Shown here: piece after piece, positions 35,770 through 47,985 of the stretch
Layout of the letters: every line of letters begins with the position of its first letter
How positions within the stretch are numbered: the first letter of the stretch is position 1
Assembly (NCBI GenBank): GCA_965153455.1
Contig: OZ234496.1
Location: 19,708,304-19,772,303, forward strand
Direction of reading: 5' to 3'
Source of the DNA: Sphagnum compactum
Lineage: Eukaryota > Bryophyta > Sphagnopsida > Sphagnales
DNA: 64,000 bases
Notes under the pieces: generated by a model
The model's input: the letters and a program-made list of their open reading frames with translations, nothing else
What the model was told of the DNA's origin: nothing
Databases searched by the model: none
Position numbers and translations under genes: made by a program

Positions 35770-38700
35770 ATAAAAAAGAGAGTCATGTCACAATGACTTC
35801 ATATTACATTCTGTTGATTCTTGTGGGGACAAGACATTCTTTGTAATCAAATAACCTGATGGATAGATTTGTGATCTCTGATGAAGTGGTCCAAAGGATG
35901 GGGCACTGGTGAATGTGGGAGTTGAATTAGTGAGATCAGTGCAAGAAACCTTAGTCCAGTAGAAACAAGTACATAATACATAAGGGTGTTCAAAACCTGG
36001 AAGTTGCAGCATCACCTCATGGTTACTTAGCAATTGAAGTCTGGACTGATTTCTGAATTCTTGGGTGATTTTAATTTTAGGACTTTTGATTGAGCAGTTC
36101 TTGCACTGAATGTGCAAAAGTTTCTGGACAAAATCAATTTCAAACCCACTGAGCAGTACCAAGCTGGTCTTGAAAGGGTAAGTCAGACACGTCCTCCACC
36201 TATTCTCTCTGATTGATCCCTAGATGTCATAAAGTATGCTGCATCTGGAGTTTTCTCAGGGTTGTAAGAATCTGGGTGCTTTGTGATTGAGGTTTCTGCG
36301 TGGTAATGGTTTGCACAATTTTTTTGGCAGCTGAGGCATCTCACCAAGAACCAGATGCTGATGTTTCTGCAGTGAGACAGTGATGGACCAGCTGGTGCGG
36401 TGTTGAAATACCCGTTTGTGAAAAAGATGGGAAATGGGACCTTTGCAACCCATTACAAAAAAGGTTTTCGTTGGGGAATTGGAGGCTACAGGTAAGAATA
36501 ATTCCAACAACTCCATCCCTGAACTACTGATCATCATTCAATGCTGATCTCCATGGTCACACAATTGCATGCTGCAAGTTGCAAGGTGCTGCTGTTCAAA
36601 GATCAATGAGTACTGTCATGACTAAGTCTCAGCTTGATCTCCATTTTGTTTTTGCAGTCCCTACGTTCAGTACACTGGCATGTATGCCACAGAAGAAGGA
36701 GCAGCAGGTAAAAGAATCTAAGATCCCATCAATCATTTTCCTCCTCATGAGGTTCTTTGAGAACCTTTGTTGTGAACTCACATGCATTTTTTGTGGAATA
36801 TGAATCTCTCAGATTCAAACCCTAGTAGTATTGAGCCAGATGCTGCAGCTTCTTGATGCTTCAATTTCTGGATTTATTGATTTGTGCAATGCAGTTTACC
36901 ACAAGGTTATGGCTGAAAACATGATGCGTCTAGCTCAAGATATCCTTGACACGTGTTGTGTGAATGCTGCCCACTACTGCACAGCAAGCTGCCATTGATA
37001 ACTACATTTCTTCCTTCAAACCCCAGTGGTGTATTGTATGTACAAACTATAGCTCCTAGCGCAGGAGGCCCTTGCAAACAATCATGTCTTCAGCTCGTGG
37101 GTGCTTCCATGATGAGCTTCTCTATTTTAAACACCAGCAACTAAACATGTCAGATTCAAGCTGTGCAACTGAGTGCAGATGATCAGCAACTTCTTTCGCT
37201 CACATATTCTCTGTGTTTTGGTGTGGACAGATGCGGAAACTCTGGGCGTTGCAGAAGGAGCAGATGGTGTTGTTGTTGAAACTGGAATTGCAGATGCAAT
37301 ATTGCAGGTGTGAATGCTCATGCCTCAATTCATGATTCTCCACTTCATGTCTTTTAGGTTTTCAGGATCATGAGCTGATGATTTGTATCTGTGGTCTGTG
37401 TATTCAGCTGCAAGATTGAGAGTGAGCCAGCCGTTGTGAGGCGGATGCAGATAAAACTGTTGTTGGGACCACACTGTTAGGGTGCACTAATGGTAAACTT
37501 AGTACATACAATAAAGTACAGCTCTGTTGATGTACAATACAGTGAAGCTTAGTCTTGATTAGGGTGGATTTGTATGTGAGCATTTGGCCTTGTTGGTTGC
37601 TTGGTGAGTAGAGGACACTAGTCAATATGGACCAGCTATACTTATCCATACCTGGTGTCCAGTTCCTGAAGGATACCAAGACAGATTTGGAGGATAAGTA
37701 TGCGTTTGTGAGACGGCTCAATCCAAGTGCTGCACAGTTCACCCACTCTGATGATGAGGTAATGTCTAATCTCTCTTTATAGGTCTCAGTGGACCTTTTG
37801 TACTGTTTCTCAGCTTGCTTCTCTATGCCTTAAGCTTAGATACTTGCTTATATAGCGACAAGCTAAACTCAAATGAATCTTTACCCTCACAAGCTTGTTG
37901 CATCTTGAATGAACATGTTATTGACTTTTTTTTTTATCACTGGCCAACGTTGTGAATGGAAATTCAACACATCTTCTTCACATTGCTCCTGGAAATTCAA
38001 TAGAAACTCAGGACACCAGATGTCTGTCTGATGGAAGTCAGAAATTGCAGGGTTTAGATGCTGATCAAAATCATTCCTTTGTGACGAAAAGAATCACCTA
38101 GATACTAACTAAATAAGTCGCCTTTGTATCCTTTGTAAAAAATTGCAAGAATAGTTGATATTTAAGCAAAAGAAAGGCCGGAAGCAACTTGCACAAGAAT
38201 ACATGCACTTGAGCTGTACACTGCTGAGTTCATTGCTAAGGGGGAAGTGGTAAGAAGTAGTAACCACTTCCATTTTGAGTTTTCTGTTAATGTTTTTGGG
38301 GGGATAAAATTTCCTACAGCCTCTAGTTGTAGATTACACCAAATATTCCATAGTTCTGCAGATCTAGAACGCTCCTATTGAAGAGTATATATGTCTAGAC
38401 CATATTTTGACTTTTAGAGGTAGTTGTCAAAACTTCAAACTTCCAGCAAAGTTTCTAAACATTTGTACCAATAGTCTAAAGTTGCCCATCTGCCATACAA
38501 GTATCTTATGTATCTTATATTACTGATAATACATAAGACCAACATAATCTGATATGCTAATTAATGAGGTATACTCTTATATGCAATATCTTTATGTAAT
38601 TAGCCATATATCTTATATACCAGTAATATCTTTGTAGAAGGAAGTTGTTCAAGAGGTGCCCTAGTAAGAAGCCTTACATGATGTGGAGGTTGGAGGATTG

Positions 38701-39350
38701 AGGGTACAGAGGTGTTTCATGGTTCTGTAAATTACCTGGCAATGCTAAGATATTCTGTGCATTTGCAGAGTATTTTGTAAAGATGAACCTTGATAAAGAG
38801 CTCATATGCATGTGGGTAGGTTTGGACTTGAGTAAGAATATACTTTGCTATTGAAATCTACATTAAATGGCCTCTCGGTTGGCCTAAGGGAGGTTACCCT
38901 GGACCTCAAGTGAAGCTCTTGTACAGTTCTCCATGACCATGTCCTTGCTCTTGCAGAATGCCCATAGACATCTCTGATCCTGTCCTTTTGTCTTGCTCAA
39001 TGTATAATTATATTATTAATAATTTATAATGCTGATTAATTAATCTAATACGTTAATTTTCTAATTAATAAAACTACATACAAAATCAACAAAGTGGATG
39101 TTGGTCTTATGTATCAGTTTATAATTGTTTTGTTGTGTTTTTACCAGGTTGTGGAGTACATATGGGAGATTCTTGGATCACAGGTTGTAGGCAAGCTACA
39201 TGATTAGACTGCATTTCTTTAGACTGTATCTTTAAAAATTTGCTGACTAGGTATGTGATGTATTGTTACCTCAGTTTTGTCTTCTAAATTTCTTGCTTGA
39301 ATAAGGATTTGCAATCCTTTTAGTGTAAGATAGTTGTAATTCAGGTTCTG
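35770..39350 (+). other. Possible exon relics of an unidentified gene
   Basis: Scattered plus-strand stretches bounded by AG and GT look protein-like. Examples are KFLDKINFKPTEQYQAGLER (before GTAAGT at 36179), SPYVQYTGMYATEEGAAG (36660-36710), VMAENMMRLAQDILDTC (about 36910-36960), VQFLKDTKTDLEDKYAFVRR (37650-37710), ATCTRIHALELYTAEFIAKG (38184-38243) and VVEYIWEILGSQ (39149-39181). I recognise no family, and stops interrupt some of them. They could be remnants of one multi-exon gene lying upstream of the phosphatase pseudogene. Confidence 0.3.
37478..37626. repeat. Dispersed repeat, about 145 bp, unit 1
   Basis: The sequence starting GGTGCACTAATGGTAAACTT recurs at 42061-42212 in the same orientation. 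Just before it, 37409-37477 resembles 40297-40365 (GTGAGCCAGCCGTTGTGAGG). Two different parts of the phosphatase pseudogene region are thus joined here, suggesting this site is a rearranged extra copy. Confidence 0.7.
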
Positions 39351-39358
39351 TAAAAAAC

Positions 39359-42030
39359 TTGCAGCTGTTGTCTAGTAAAACTGGCAAGCTTCTCGGTTCA
39401 TGGGGTGGGCATCAAACAACAGTGCTCAAGATGGAAAGGGGTGGAAGCTATGTATTCACACTTGCTGCAAATGGAGGCATCTGTGGCTGGCATGTAGCAT
39501 CCCTCAGTCCTCTTGATTCACTTCTCCAGACAGAGTTGTCATCAAGGACTAGCACATTTACTCAGAAGTGGCTACTCAGGTATAGTAGTCAATCACTGGA
39601 AATTATTCAGTATCCAAACTGTTCTCAGTAGTTAGCTGGATTGAAAGGGTTTAGTGTTTAGGGTTCAGGGAAAATTTTGTCAGTAGAACACATGTTCATG
39701 GTCAGAAAAGAGGAGGGCAGGAAGAAACAACAGCTCAGATCCCTTCAACTGGAGTGAAAACCGTCATTACAGTCTTTCAAACATTGCTTCTTCTGAAACA
39801 CTTGTGTATGAAGAAGATCTGCTTTTTGGAGGGCCATCTTTTGGTGAAGGCCTTCAAGAAATTCCTCCCACAATGGGAATTCAAGCAGCCACCATGGAGA
39901 ATCAAGCAGGGTTTGATGGTATGGATTTGTTGACTTGTTCATTTGAGGGTCTGGGTCGAAGTTTCTCTGCACCTTTGAACACCCTTCTTGGGTCTTCCCA
40001 AAACACAGATGTCTTCTCAGGACAACATTCTGTAGATGATGGTGCTTTTGAACCTTCAATGTGGGACAACCACATTCTGGTGCATCTTGGATTGAACACC
40101 CCTTCTCTACACCACCGAAAAGCTCCAAGCCAGTTGCAAAACTAGTAGGCTCACTCTTTGAAGAACTTCCAGTTGCAGAAGCTTTCACTATTGTTTCTCT
40201 TTCCAGTGCTGAAGGTGCAACCTTCATGCAAGCAGGGCAAGCAACACAAGAAAGGGCTGCTACTATCAATGCCCTTGAAAATACCACCAGCTCTTGCAGA
40301 ACTGGAGAGTGAGCCAGCCGTTGTGAGGCTGTGGTAGACAAAACTGTTGTTGGGACCACACTGTATCCAGGAGCTATGGTGGCATGTGCCAAGCTTGCAT
40401 CAGCAGTCACAATCTCTGAGAACAAGCCCAGTGAGAGAGCAAAAACTTCTTGGATCACAAAGGGGGCAGGTGTTGTTGACTCAGAAAATTTACCTCCATC
40501 GACAACTTCAAATCCTTCTGGGTTGGTTGAGTCTGGGCGCATCAAGGTTTCGATGAATATGAGACGGAGCAATGCTTTCTTTGCAACTGGGGGAGGAAAT
40601 GGAGTTTACAAAGCACCATTGAGGGGATACCATGCAGGACACCCTGTGCCATTGGAGCTCCGCCCTCACCTTTTGAAGGACACCAATCTGTCAACTAAAG
40701 CTATTGTGTGCACAGAGACTTCAGTATTGGCTGCATCCAACGTTCACCTCCAAGTCTAGGACATTGACAGTGCAACCAGAGAATGTAGTGCAGTAACTGC
40801 AGTTGTTGACAATTTGACTGAAGATGAAGATAGTGCTGCTTATCATGTGCTTCCTGTCCACAGGGAGCCTATTTCATACTTGGCTATGGATGTAGCCTAC
40901 CACATCATGTGGAGTGGTCATAGAGATGGGAAGGTGCGAGGTTGGCCTATGCAAGTTGTGACTGAAAAACCCATGACCACCACTGTCCCAATTCTCATGT
41001 GGGAGGCACATCAGAGTCCAGTGACTGCCATTGCAGTATATTCATATACTAGGATGGAAGAAGCGTTCTGCACTTAAACCATTCTCATGGGATGTTGGAT
41101 GTAAATCTCGATGTTTTTTGTGAGCAGGTGAGCTCTGCGTAGGATCAGAAAGTGGGTTGATAAATGTGTGGCCTTGTGAGGCAATATCTAGTGGCTTAGT
41201 CCATGGGCAGGAAGATGAAATGATAGCAGCTCTTTTCTTTGCTAGATTGTGCGTGCCACTGCGTGGACTGATAATAGGAAACAACCCTTCACAGACCGAA
41301 CTCTGCTTTCTGGTGGTGGCCGAGGACTCAACTGGCCGCATGTGGGCTAGAGGGATTCTCTACATTACTCTCTGGTATGTGCCTTTTTGCTGCGTGCTCA
41401 GTGACAAAGATCATCTCAGAATGATGTTGCAACATGGTTTATGTTTTGGTTCTTTCTGTTGTGTCGGCTTTGCTTTCCTTTCTCTTACTACTTGATACCT
41501 GTCTTTTTGTTCGGGGATGTGATCTGATATGGGCTTCTATTTCTGCCACCTTGCATGTATTCTGAAATCACAGGAAGTGTTTCACCATCGTGTGAACATC
41601 TGGAAACAAGTTGGATTCATCAAGCAATTCATTCCACAGGAAACTCTTTCACTGTTTGTGTTGTTGGCAGGGATGCACGGACGAGGGAAGCAATGAGGGT
41701 GTTTGGAGCTAGTGTGCATTCTGAGCCCATTGTACCAAACCCCTGGGTCTTCCACAGGGGACTGAAATACCAACAGACGAGAGGGCATCAAGGAGAGAGA
41801 GTGGTTTTGCAGGCTGGTTTCGACGATCTAAAAGTGTTTTCTTGGGGGCAGCTGATGCAATTCGTTGAGCAGCTGAAAGATCTCAGAGGAATCTAGAAAG
41901 CTTGAAGCACTGGTGGCCTCAATGGACGGAACAGTTTGGGTTGCAGTAGGAAGTGCAACACTTATGCAGTGGAATCAAGAAGGTGATCGCCTGCAAGAGG
42001 TGCCAGTGGCGGCAGCTCCAGTGAAGTGAT
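39359..42030 (+). pseudogene. WD40-type inositol polyphosphate 5-phosphatase, N-terminal exons, rearranged
   Basis: Pieces match the N-terminal WD40 half of plant type II inositol 5-phosphatases (the FRA3 group), which remove the 5-phosphate from phosphoinositides or inositol phosphates. Signatures are FFATGGGNGVYKAPLRGYHA and LELRPHLLKDT (about 40575-40690), WSGHRDGKVRGWP (40910), ILMWEAHQSPVTAIAV (40990), GSESGLINVWPCEAI (41140-41190), DARTREAMRVFGASV (41671-41715), GWFRRSKSVFLGAADAIR (41815-41868) and LEALVASMDGTVWVAVG (41903). The WD40 segment TGKLLGSWGGHQTTVLKMER, which should follow these, instead lies upstream at 39380. Stops (TAG 40757-40759, TGA 41869-41871) and frame changes make it dead. 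The catalytic phosphatase domain is absent from the window. Confidence 0.75.
41193..41853 (+). repeat. Inverted repeat, left arm (phosphatase pseudogene sequence)
   Basis: This stretch is found again in reverse complement at 43083-43411 plus 48310-48602. The two parts of the right arm were separated by the Copia insertion. The arms carry phosphatase exons and their intron. The spacer is about 1.2 kb. Confidence 0.85.
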
Positions 42031-42060
42031 CGCTTGTGGTTGGGAGTTGTCTGTGGGCAG

Positions 42061-42212
42061 GGTGCACTAATGGTAAACTTAGTATGTACAATAAAAGTAC
42101 AGCTCTGTTGATGTACAATACAGTAAAGCTTAGTCTTGACTAGGGTGGATTTGTTGTATGCGCGCATTTGGCCTTGTTGGTTGCCTGGTGAGTAGAGGAC
42201 ACAGTCAATGCT
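42061..42212. repeat. Dispersed repeat, about 145 bp, unit 2
   Basis: This is the partner of 37478-37626, with a few substitutions. It follows directly after the last recognisable phosphatase exon. Confidence 0.7.
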
Positions 42213-42236
42213 GGTGACCACCAATGCACTGATGTG

Positions 42237-42670
42237 ATACTTTTTGTTAAATAAGGTGAATTTTTTTTGGAAATAAAGTGTAATGCTTTTTGTTAAATAA
42301 TGTGGAAAACTTGAAGGAAAGTAGTGGGATACCTGTTGTTAGCAATGAAAAAAATTGGGTTCCTTTTTATTAAATAATGTGAAAGACATTCGAGAAAAGT
42401 GAGATACTTTTTGTTAATAACTTGGAAAACTTGAGAGAAAAAATTACAATGCTTTTTGTTAAATAATGTGGAAAACTTGAGGGTAAACAGTGGGATACTC
42501 TTTGTTAATAATGAAAAAAATGTGGGGGTACTTTCAGTTAGATAAACACGAAAATTTTGAGGGAAATTGTGGGATTTTTTTCATTGATAACTCAGAGGAC
42601 TTGAGGGAAAAACTACAATATTTTTTGTTAATAATGTGGAAAACTTGAGGGAAAAAAGTGGGATATGTTG
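42237..42670. repeat. Degenerate tandem repeat in the inverted-repeat spacer
   Basis: Imperfect units of about 50-60 bp contain CTTTTTGTTAAATAATGTGG and AAAACTTGAGGGAAA. They fill much of the spacer between the inverted phosphatase arms. No coding capacity is seen. Confidence 0.65.
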
Positions 42671-43082
42671 AGCCACAAGTGGTTTAGCCTACCTATCATA
42701 TGCACGGAAAAGTTGAGAATTTTTTTGAGAAAATGAGTGGAATAGGTTGGTTTAACATCTATGTCATAATTGTGAAAAAAGTGAGGGTAAAACAGGGATA
42801 GTATGAGCATAGTGCAGGCTAAACTGCATGTTGCAAATGTGAAAATTTCATAGAAACATGTGGGATGGCGTTGAGGCAAAAATGTGGATATGAGTCAATA
42901 TTTCCACGCAGTTTATCACGCTTCTATATCCCACACTTTTGCCACATCTCTAACCCATAATTTTCCCATGTCTTGCTACAGATTTGTCACATACAGTCCA
43001 TGATATGAATCATCAAAAGCGTGGCAACAGTGAGGAAAATCTATGGGAAAAATGTGGAAAACTACTCCAATTGTTGTCTAGT

Positions 43083-43411
43083 AGCTGCCCCCAAGAAAAC
43101 ACTGTTAGATCGTTGAAACCAGCCTCCAAAACCGCTCTTTCTCCTTGATGCCCTCTCGTCTATTGGTATTTGAGTCCCTGTGGAAGACCCAGGTTTGGTA
43201 CGATGGGCTCAGAATGCACACTAGCATTGCTTCCCTCGTCCGTGCATCTGCCAACAACACAAACAGTAAAAGAGTTGCTTGATGGATCTGACTTGTTTCC
43301 AGATGTTCACATGATGATGAAACACTTGCTGTGATTTCAGAATACATGAAAGGTGGCAGAAATAGAAGCCCAGATCAAATCACATCCCAGAACAGAGAGA
43401 TGAGTATCAAG
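43083..43411 (-). repeat. Inverted repeat, right arm, part 1
   Basis: Reverse complement of about 41490-41853. It ends at the target-site duplication TCAAG (43407-43411) of the Copia element. Confidence 0.8.
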
Positions 43412-43735
43412 TGTTGAAATCAGCTGTCGGGTTAATGACAAGTTAGCTAGGCACGTGATAGCAATCATAAGAATTTCGACACCCGAATGACTGGAACATT
43501 GAATAGTCTGCATCTGGAGCCGCCTAGTCACGTGTAGAAGTTTCAAAAGTTCCTTCTAGAAGATTCGATAAGTAGCGTACCCTTGTCGCATGCCTGTAGG
43601 TCCTGTAAGCCAGACCGAAAGGATATAAAGCAACAAGTCGAGTAGCGAGGGGAACACTGAGACTTTGACTTGCGAACTTGTAATGTTATGCATCATTCTT
43701 AAAGTTTGTTGCTGTGCAACCTGCGATTCTCAACA
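43412..43735 (+). repeat. Copia 5-prime LTR
   Basis: 324 bp, TGTTGA...TCAACA. A TATAAA box at 43624-43629 is the likely promoter. The 16 differences from the 3-prime LTR are all transitions and there are no gaps. Confidence 0.95.
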
Positions 43736-43749
43736 GGTTATGGGCCCAC
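43736..43749 (+). promoter_or_regulatory. Copia primer-binding site, complementary to the tRNA-iMet anticodon arm
   Basis: GGTTATGGGCCCAC starts immediately after the LTR. Its complement, GTGGGCCCATAACC, is the anticodon stem-loop of initiator tRNA-Met as I remember it, including the CAT anticodon. This is the half-tRNA priming known for Drosophila copia, not the TGGTATCAGAGC type that pairs with the tRNA 3-prime end. Confidence 0.75.
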
Positions 43750-43920
43750 GGCGCTAGGAGCTTTAGGGGGGGTAATTGTGTCAGCCATAGTGAGCAAGTT
43801 GACGCTAGGGTTGGTAGAGGTTTTGTGGTGAAGGCGTTCGCCTGGATAATCACCAGAGACAAAGTCTAAGCACAAGAGTGTGCTCAGCCCTGACGTTGGA
43901 AGAAGCTTGGCTCAAGAAAG

Positions 43921-46900
43921 ATGGCAGACGTTAAGTTCAGCATAGAGCTGCTAAATGGCGAAAACTATGCGGTGTGGTCCCAGAGGATGGAGATGCTCCT
44001 TGTCCACAAGAAGCTGTGGAAAGGGGTGACAGAACCTGAGGCAGATGCTGATAGGTCTGCAGAAGCAAAGGCTCTGATTGGACTGAATGTTACGGAGCAA
44101 TACCTAAAAAGTGTTGTAGCTGCAAGGAATGCCAAACAAGCATGGGATGAGCTAGAGAAGGTGTTTAGGGGCAAGACCACGGCCCGGAAACTGTAGCTGA
44201 AAAGGGAGCTGATGACCCTCAAACAAGAGTCAGGAAAGCCTGTGGCAAAGTATGTCGGCAGAGCAAAGGACTTGGAGAGGGAGCTGCTTGCTGCAGGAGC
44301 TGGGATAAAGCCAGAGGACCTCGCTATGAGTGTGATTACCGGTTTGTCAAAGGAGTTTGACACGTTGGTAAGTGTTTTGGTGGCAGCAGACGCAGTCAAG
44401 TCAGTAGACGAGATGCTCCCACAGCTGCAAATCCATGAGCAGACTGAGAGGTTGAAGGCAAGCTCGCTTGACCTGGATGAGAAGGAGTCAACGACTGCGG
44501 TAGCCTACGCTGCTAGGAAAGGAGGCAGTGGGAAGGGCAAGAAAGCATCCATGAGGTGCCACAAGTGTGGCAAGCTTGGGCACTTTGAGAGGGAGTGTCG
44601 CAAGGGTTCTCAGGGGTCAGAGGGGTCTGGAAAGTCAAGGAGCAAGAAGGGGTGCTTCACTTGCGGAAGCCCGAACCACATGAAGAGGGACTGCCCTAAG
44701 AGGGGAAAGTCTAAAAGCAGCCAGGGGGTTGCCTTCACTGCAACGGAAGAAGCAGATCCTGGACAGTGGTTTCTGGACTCGGGGGCAAGCCAACACATGA
44801 CTGGGGACAAGAGCCTGTTCAAAACCCTGGAGCCGCTTAAGGATGGAGAGCGAGAGATCAAGTTTGGCAACAAAGGGGTGCTCAAGGCAACGGGAGTTGG
44901 CACGGTGGAGCTGCGGTGTCTAACACCAGTTGGTGAGCGAGTCAACACTTTCCATGAGGTGATGTTTGTCCCAGGAGTGGCAGAGAACCTCTTTTCTATG
45001 AGCAGGGCAACTGAGCTTGGAGCGGAGTTTGTCTTTAAGCGGGGAGTGTGCCAAGTGTTCATGAGAAATGAAGTCGTGCTGTGAGCGGAGCAGAAAGGGG
45101 GCCTGTTTGCAATCTGCCAGCCGGGGTTGTGTTGGAGAGACTCGTGCTTGCTTGTGAGAGAAGCTGAGAGTCCGGAGCTATGGCATAGAAGACTTGGGCA
45201 CGAGGGGTATGAAAACCTGGCAAAGATGGTTGAGGAGGAGCTAGTCTCGGGTGTCCGAATGAACGGAAAAGCGTTCAGAGAAAAGAAAACCTTGGTGTGC
45301 GAGCCATGTATCCTGGGGAAACAGACTCGTGAGTCCTTTCCAAAGGAGTCAGTGTCAGAAGAAAGCACAGAGCCGCTTCAGCTAGTGCACATGGACGTGT
45401 GCGGACCTATGCCAAAGGCTTCAAAGGGGGGGAGCAGATACCTAGCACCTTCTTGGACGATTACAACAAGCTGTTTGTGGTGCAACCTTTGAAGAAGAAG
45501 AGCGACATTGCAGCCGTCACAAAAGGGGTACTAGCGCGTCTGGAGCTGCAGACTGGGAAGAAAGTCAAAGCAGTGCAAACGGACAGAGAGGGTGAGTATG
45601 TCAACGAAGAAATGACCACCCTTCTGAGCAAGAGAGGTATCGCGCATAAAAAGATAGCTGGATATTCGCCTGAACAGAATGGATCAGCAGAGCGGTTGAA
45701 CAGGGACCTGCAAGAAAAGGGGAGGGCAATGTTAGAAGACTCGGGGCTTGGAGAAGAGCTGTGGGCAAAGGCCATGGTGACCGCCAACTATACTCGCAAC
45801 CGGTTGCCCTCAAGAGTGCACGGGAAGACACCCTGGGAGAAGTTCTTTGGGGAGAAGCCGGACGTGAGTCACATGCGAGTGTTTGGGGCACACGCATACA
45901 TGCACATCCCCAAGGAAAACAAGAAGAAGATGCAATCAGTTAGTGAGAGAGGGGTGTTTGTGGGGTATGAGTCGCACTGCAAAGCCTACAGGGTGCTGCG
46001 GGAAAGAGATGGGCCAATCTTGGTGTCTCGTGACGTCATCGTCGACGAAAAGCTTGCCTTCGGGACCATTGAGCTGAGCTCTGGCTCGAAGAAGTAAGAG
46101 GAGGGTGCTCGTGGTCTTAGCCATGTGAGCCCTCCTACTTAGATGGGTGCAGGAGATATCCCTACGGGGAAGTCTGGCACTTAGCTCGGTGTAGGAGATA
46201 TCCTTACGGGGAAATCTGGCACTGGGAGAGAGGAAAGCAGCGGCCTGTCAGGAGTCCTTACACGGGGAGCAGCAGCAAGCCAAAAACTCCCTCTCCAGAT
46301 TGACCTAGAGGACGAGGAGGACGGCGAGAAGCAAGAGCCGCAAAGAAACCATGCTCGTGAAAGGAGGACACCTGTAAGGTATCGGGCAAACCTTGCAATT
46401 GAGGGGAGCAACCCAAGGGGATCGGGGGAGCATCCAAAGCCGCAAACATACCAGGAAGCTATTTCGGGGGAGGAGAGTGAGCTTTGGCAAAAAAACATGG
46501 ACGAAGAGATGCGCTCGCTCTTAGAGAACGACACTTGGGAGCTGGTGGAAAGGCCGAAAGGGGTAAAACCAATCCCTATGAAGTGGGTTTACAAAGTCAA
46601 GCGGGACGCGCAAGGAAACGTTGAACGGTACAAGTTTCGTTTGGTGGCAAAGGGGTTCCTGTAGAAGCAAGGGGTCGATTTCGAGGAGGTGTACGCCCCG
46701 GTGAACAAGCACACAACTTTGAGAGAGCTGCCGGCGATTATAGTGCAGCAAGACCTGGAGCTACACCAGCTTGATGTGAAAACAGCCTTCCTCAACGGAG
46801 AGTTAGAGGAAGAGATTTATATGCAACAGCCGCAAGGGTATGAACAAGGAAGGCCGAATACAGTGTGTCGACTGCTGAGGGCTCTCTACAGACTGCGGCA

Positions 46901-47966
46901 GGCGCCTCGGGCATGGCATCGGTGCCTTAAGAAGGTCTTGGAGGACCTTGAGTTTGTGGCATCGTCTACGGACGTTGCACTTTTCCGAGGCACAGTGGAC
47001 GGTGAGATAGTTTGGCTGCTTGTCTAGGTCAATGACATTCTAGTGGCAGCCCAGGGAGAGGAGCTAGTAGCAAAGGTGAAAGCGCATCTGACAGCCAAGT
47101 TTGACGTGCGGGATCTGGGGCCTACCACCTACTTTCTAGGAATGGAGCTGTCACGTGATCGAGAGGCACGGAGCCTGAAGCTAACCCAAAAGAAGTTGAC
47201 GGGGGAGCTGATCAGTCGGTATGGACTGATAGATGCACGCGCACGCTCAATGCCACTGGCAGCGGGGGAGAAACTCAGAAAGGAGGGGGAGCCCCTGGAC
47301 ACGGCGAGATTCCCTTATAGCGAGTGCGTGGGAAGTCTGCTTCACCTAAGTGTGTGCACGCGCCCTAATATTGCTCAGGCTGTGGGGGCTCTGGTGCGCT
47401 ACATGGCAGCACCAACAGTGGCGCACTAGGAGGCCGTGCTTGGAGTAGTGCGCTATCTCATGGGGACTGCAGACTACGGCCTAACCTTTGGGGGGAGCAA
47501 TGAGACTCTTGTGGGCTACTGCGACGCAAACTACGCAGGAGACCTGGACTCGAGAAGGTCCACAACAGGGTATGTCTTCTTGATGTTTGGGGGACCGGTG
47601 AGTTAGTCAAGCCAATTGTAGCCAACGGTGGCCGTGTCAACGGTCGAAGCAGAGTATTTAAGCGCGGGGCAGGCAGTGAAAGAAGCGTTGTGGTTTCGAA
47701 AGCTGGAGGCGGATCTGGGGCTTGACCTGGGACATGTTCAAATCTACTGTGACAACCAAGGAGCAATTCAGCTGCTGAAGCGTCCTATTACTTCTCAAAG
47801 GTCGAAGCACATTGATGTGATCCACCACTTTGCGAGGGAACGGGTGGCGCGCAAGGAAGTCAACTTCGTCTTCTGCAGAACGGAGGACATGAAGGCGGAC
47901 ATCCTGACCAAGGCACTGCCACCAGGCAAATTCAAGAAGTGCAGGAAGGAGATAGGCATAGAATAG
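43921..47966 (+). pseudogene. Copia gag-pol, broken by stops and one frameshift
   Basis: Gag begins MADVKFSIELLNGENYAVWS. Two CCHC zinc knuckles follow (CHKCGKLGHFEREC near 44558 and CFTCGSPNHMKRDC near 44654). The protease motif is FLDSGASQHM (44770). Integrase has the HHCC part (HRRLGHEG...CEPCILGK, 45185-45320) and the catalytic core (HMDVCGPM, QTDREGEY, SPEQNGSAER). Reverse transcriptase starts near 46530 and has LDVKTAFLNGELEEEIYM. RNase H has GYCDANYAGDLDSRRSTTGY (47515) and VSTVEAEYLS. The product would drive copying and integration. In-frame stops occur at 44194, 45082, 46095, 46662, 47025, 47427, 47604 and 47619, with one-base loss near 45450. The reverse-transcriptase active site reads stop-V-N-D. 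It cannot encode working proteins. Confidence 0.92.
46144..46228 (+). repeat. Short tandem repeat inside Copia pol
   Basis: Two imperfect units of about 46 bp share GGAGATATCC.TACGGGGAA.TCTGGCACT. They lie in the poorly conserved linker between integrase and reverse transcriptase. Confidence 0.7.
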
Positions 47967-47978
47967 TCATTTGTGTGT

Positions 47979-47985
47979 GGGGGAG
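47979..47985 (+). promoter_or_regulatory. Copia polypurine tract
   Basis: GGGGGAG lies directly before the 3-prime LTR, the expected position of the plus-strand primer. Confidence 0.7.

Noticed and set aside
39745-40572. 275-codon minus-strand frame
   Set aside because: It lies opposite the phosphatase N-terminal exons, whose plus-strand frames carry family motifs; the minus frame has none.
44610-45368. 252-codon minus-strand frame opposite Copia pol
   Set aside because: It mirrors the gag-pol coding strand and has the Ser/Pro-rich composition of an antisense shadow.
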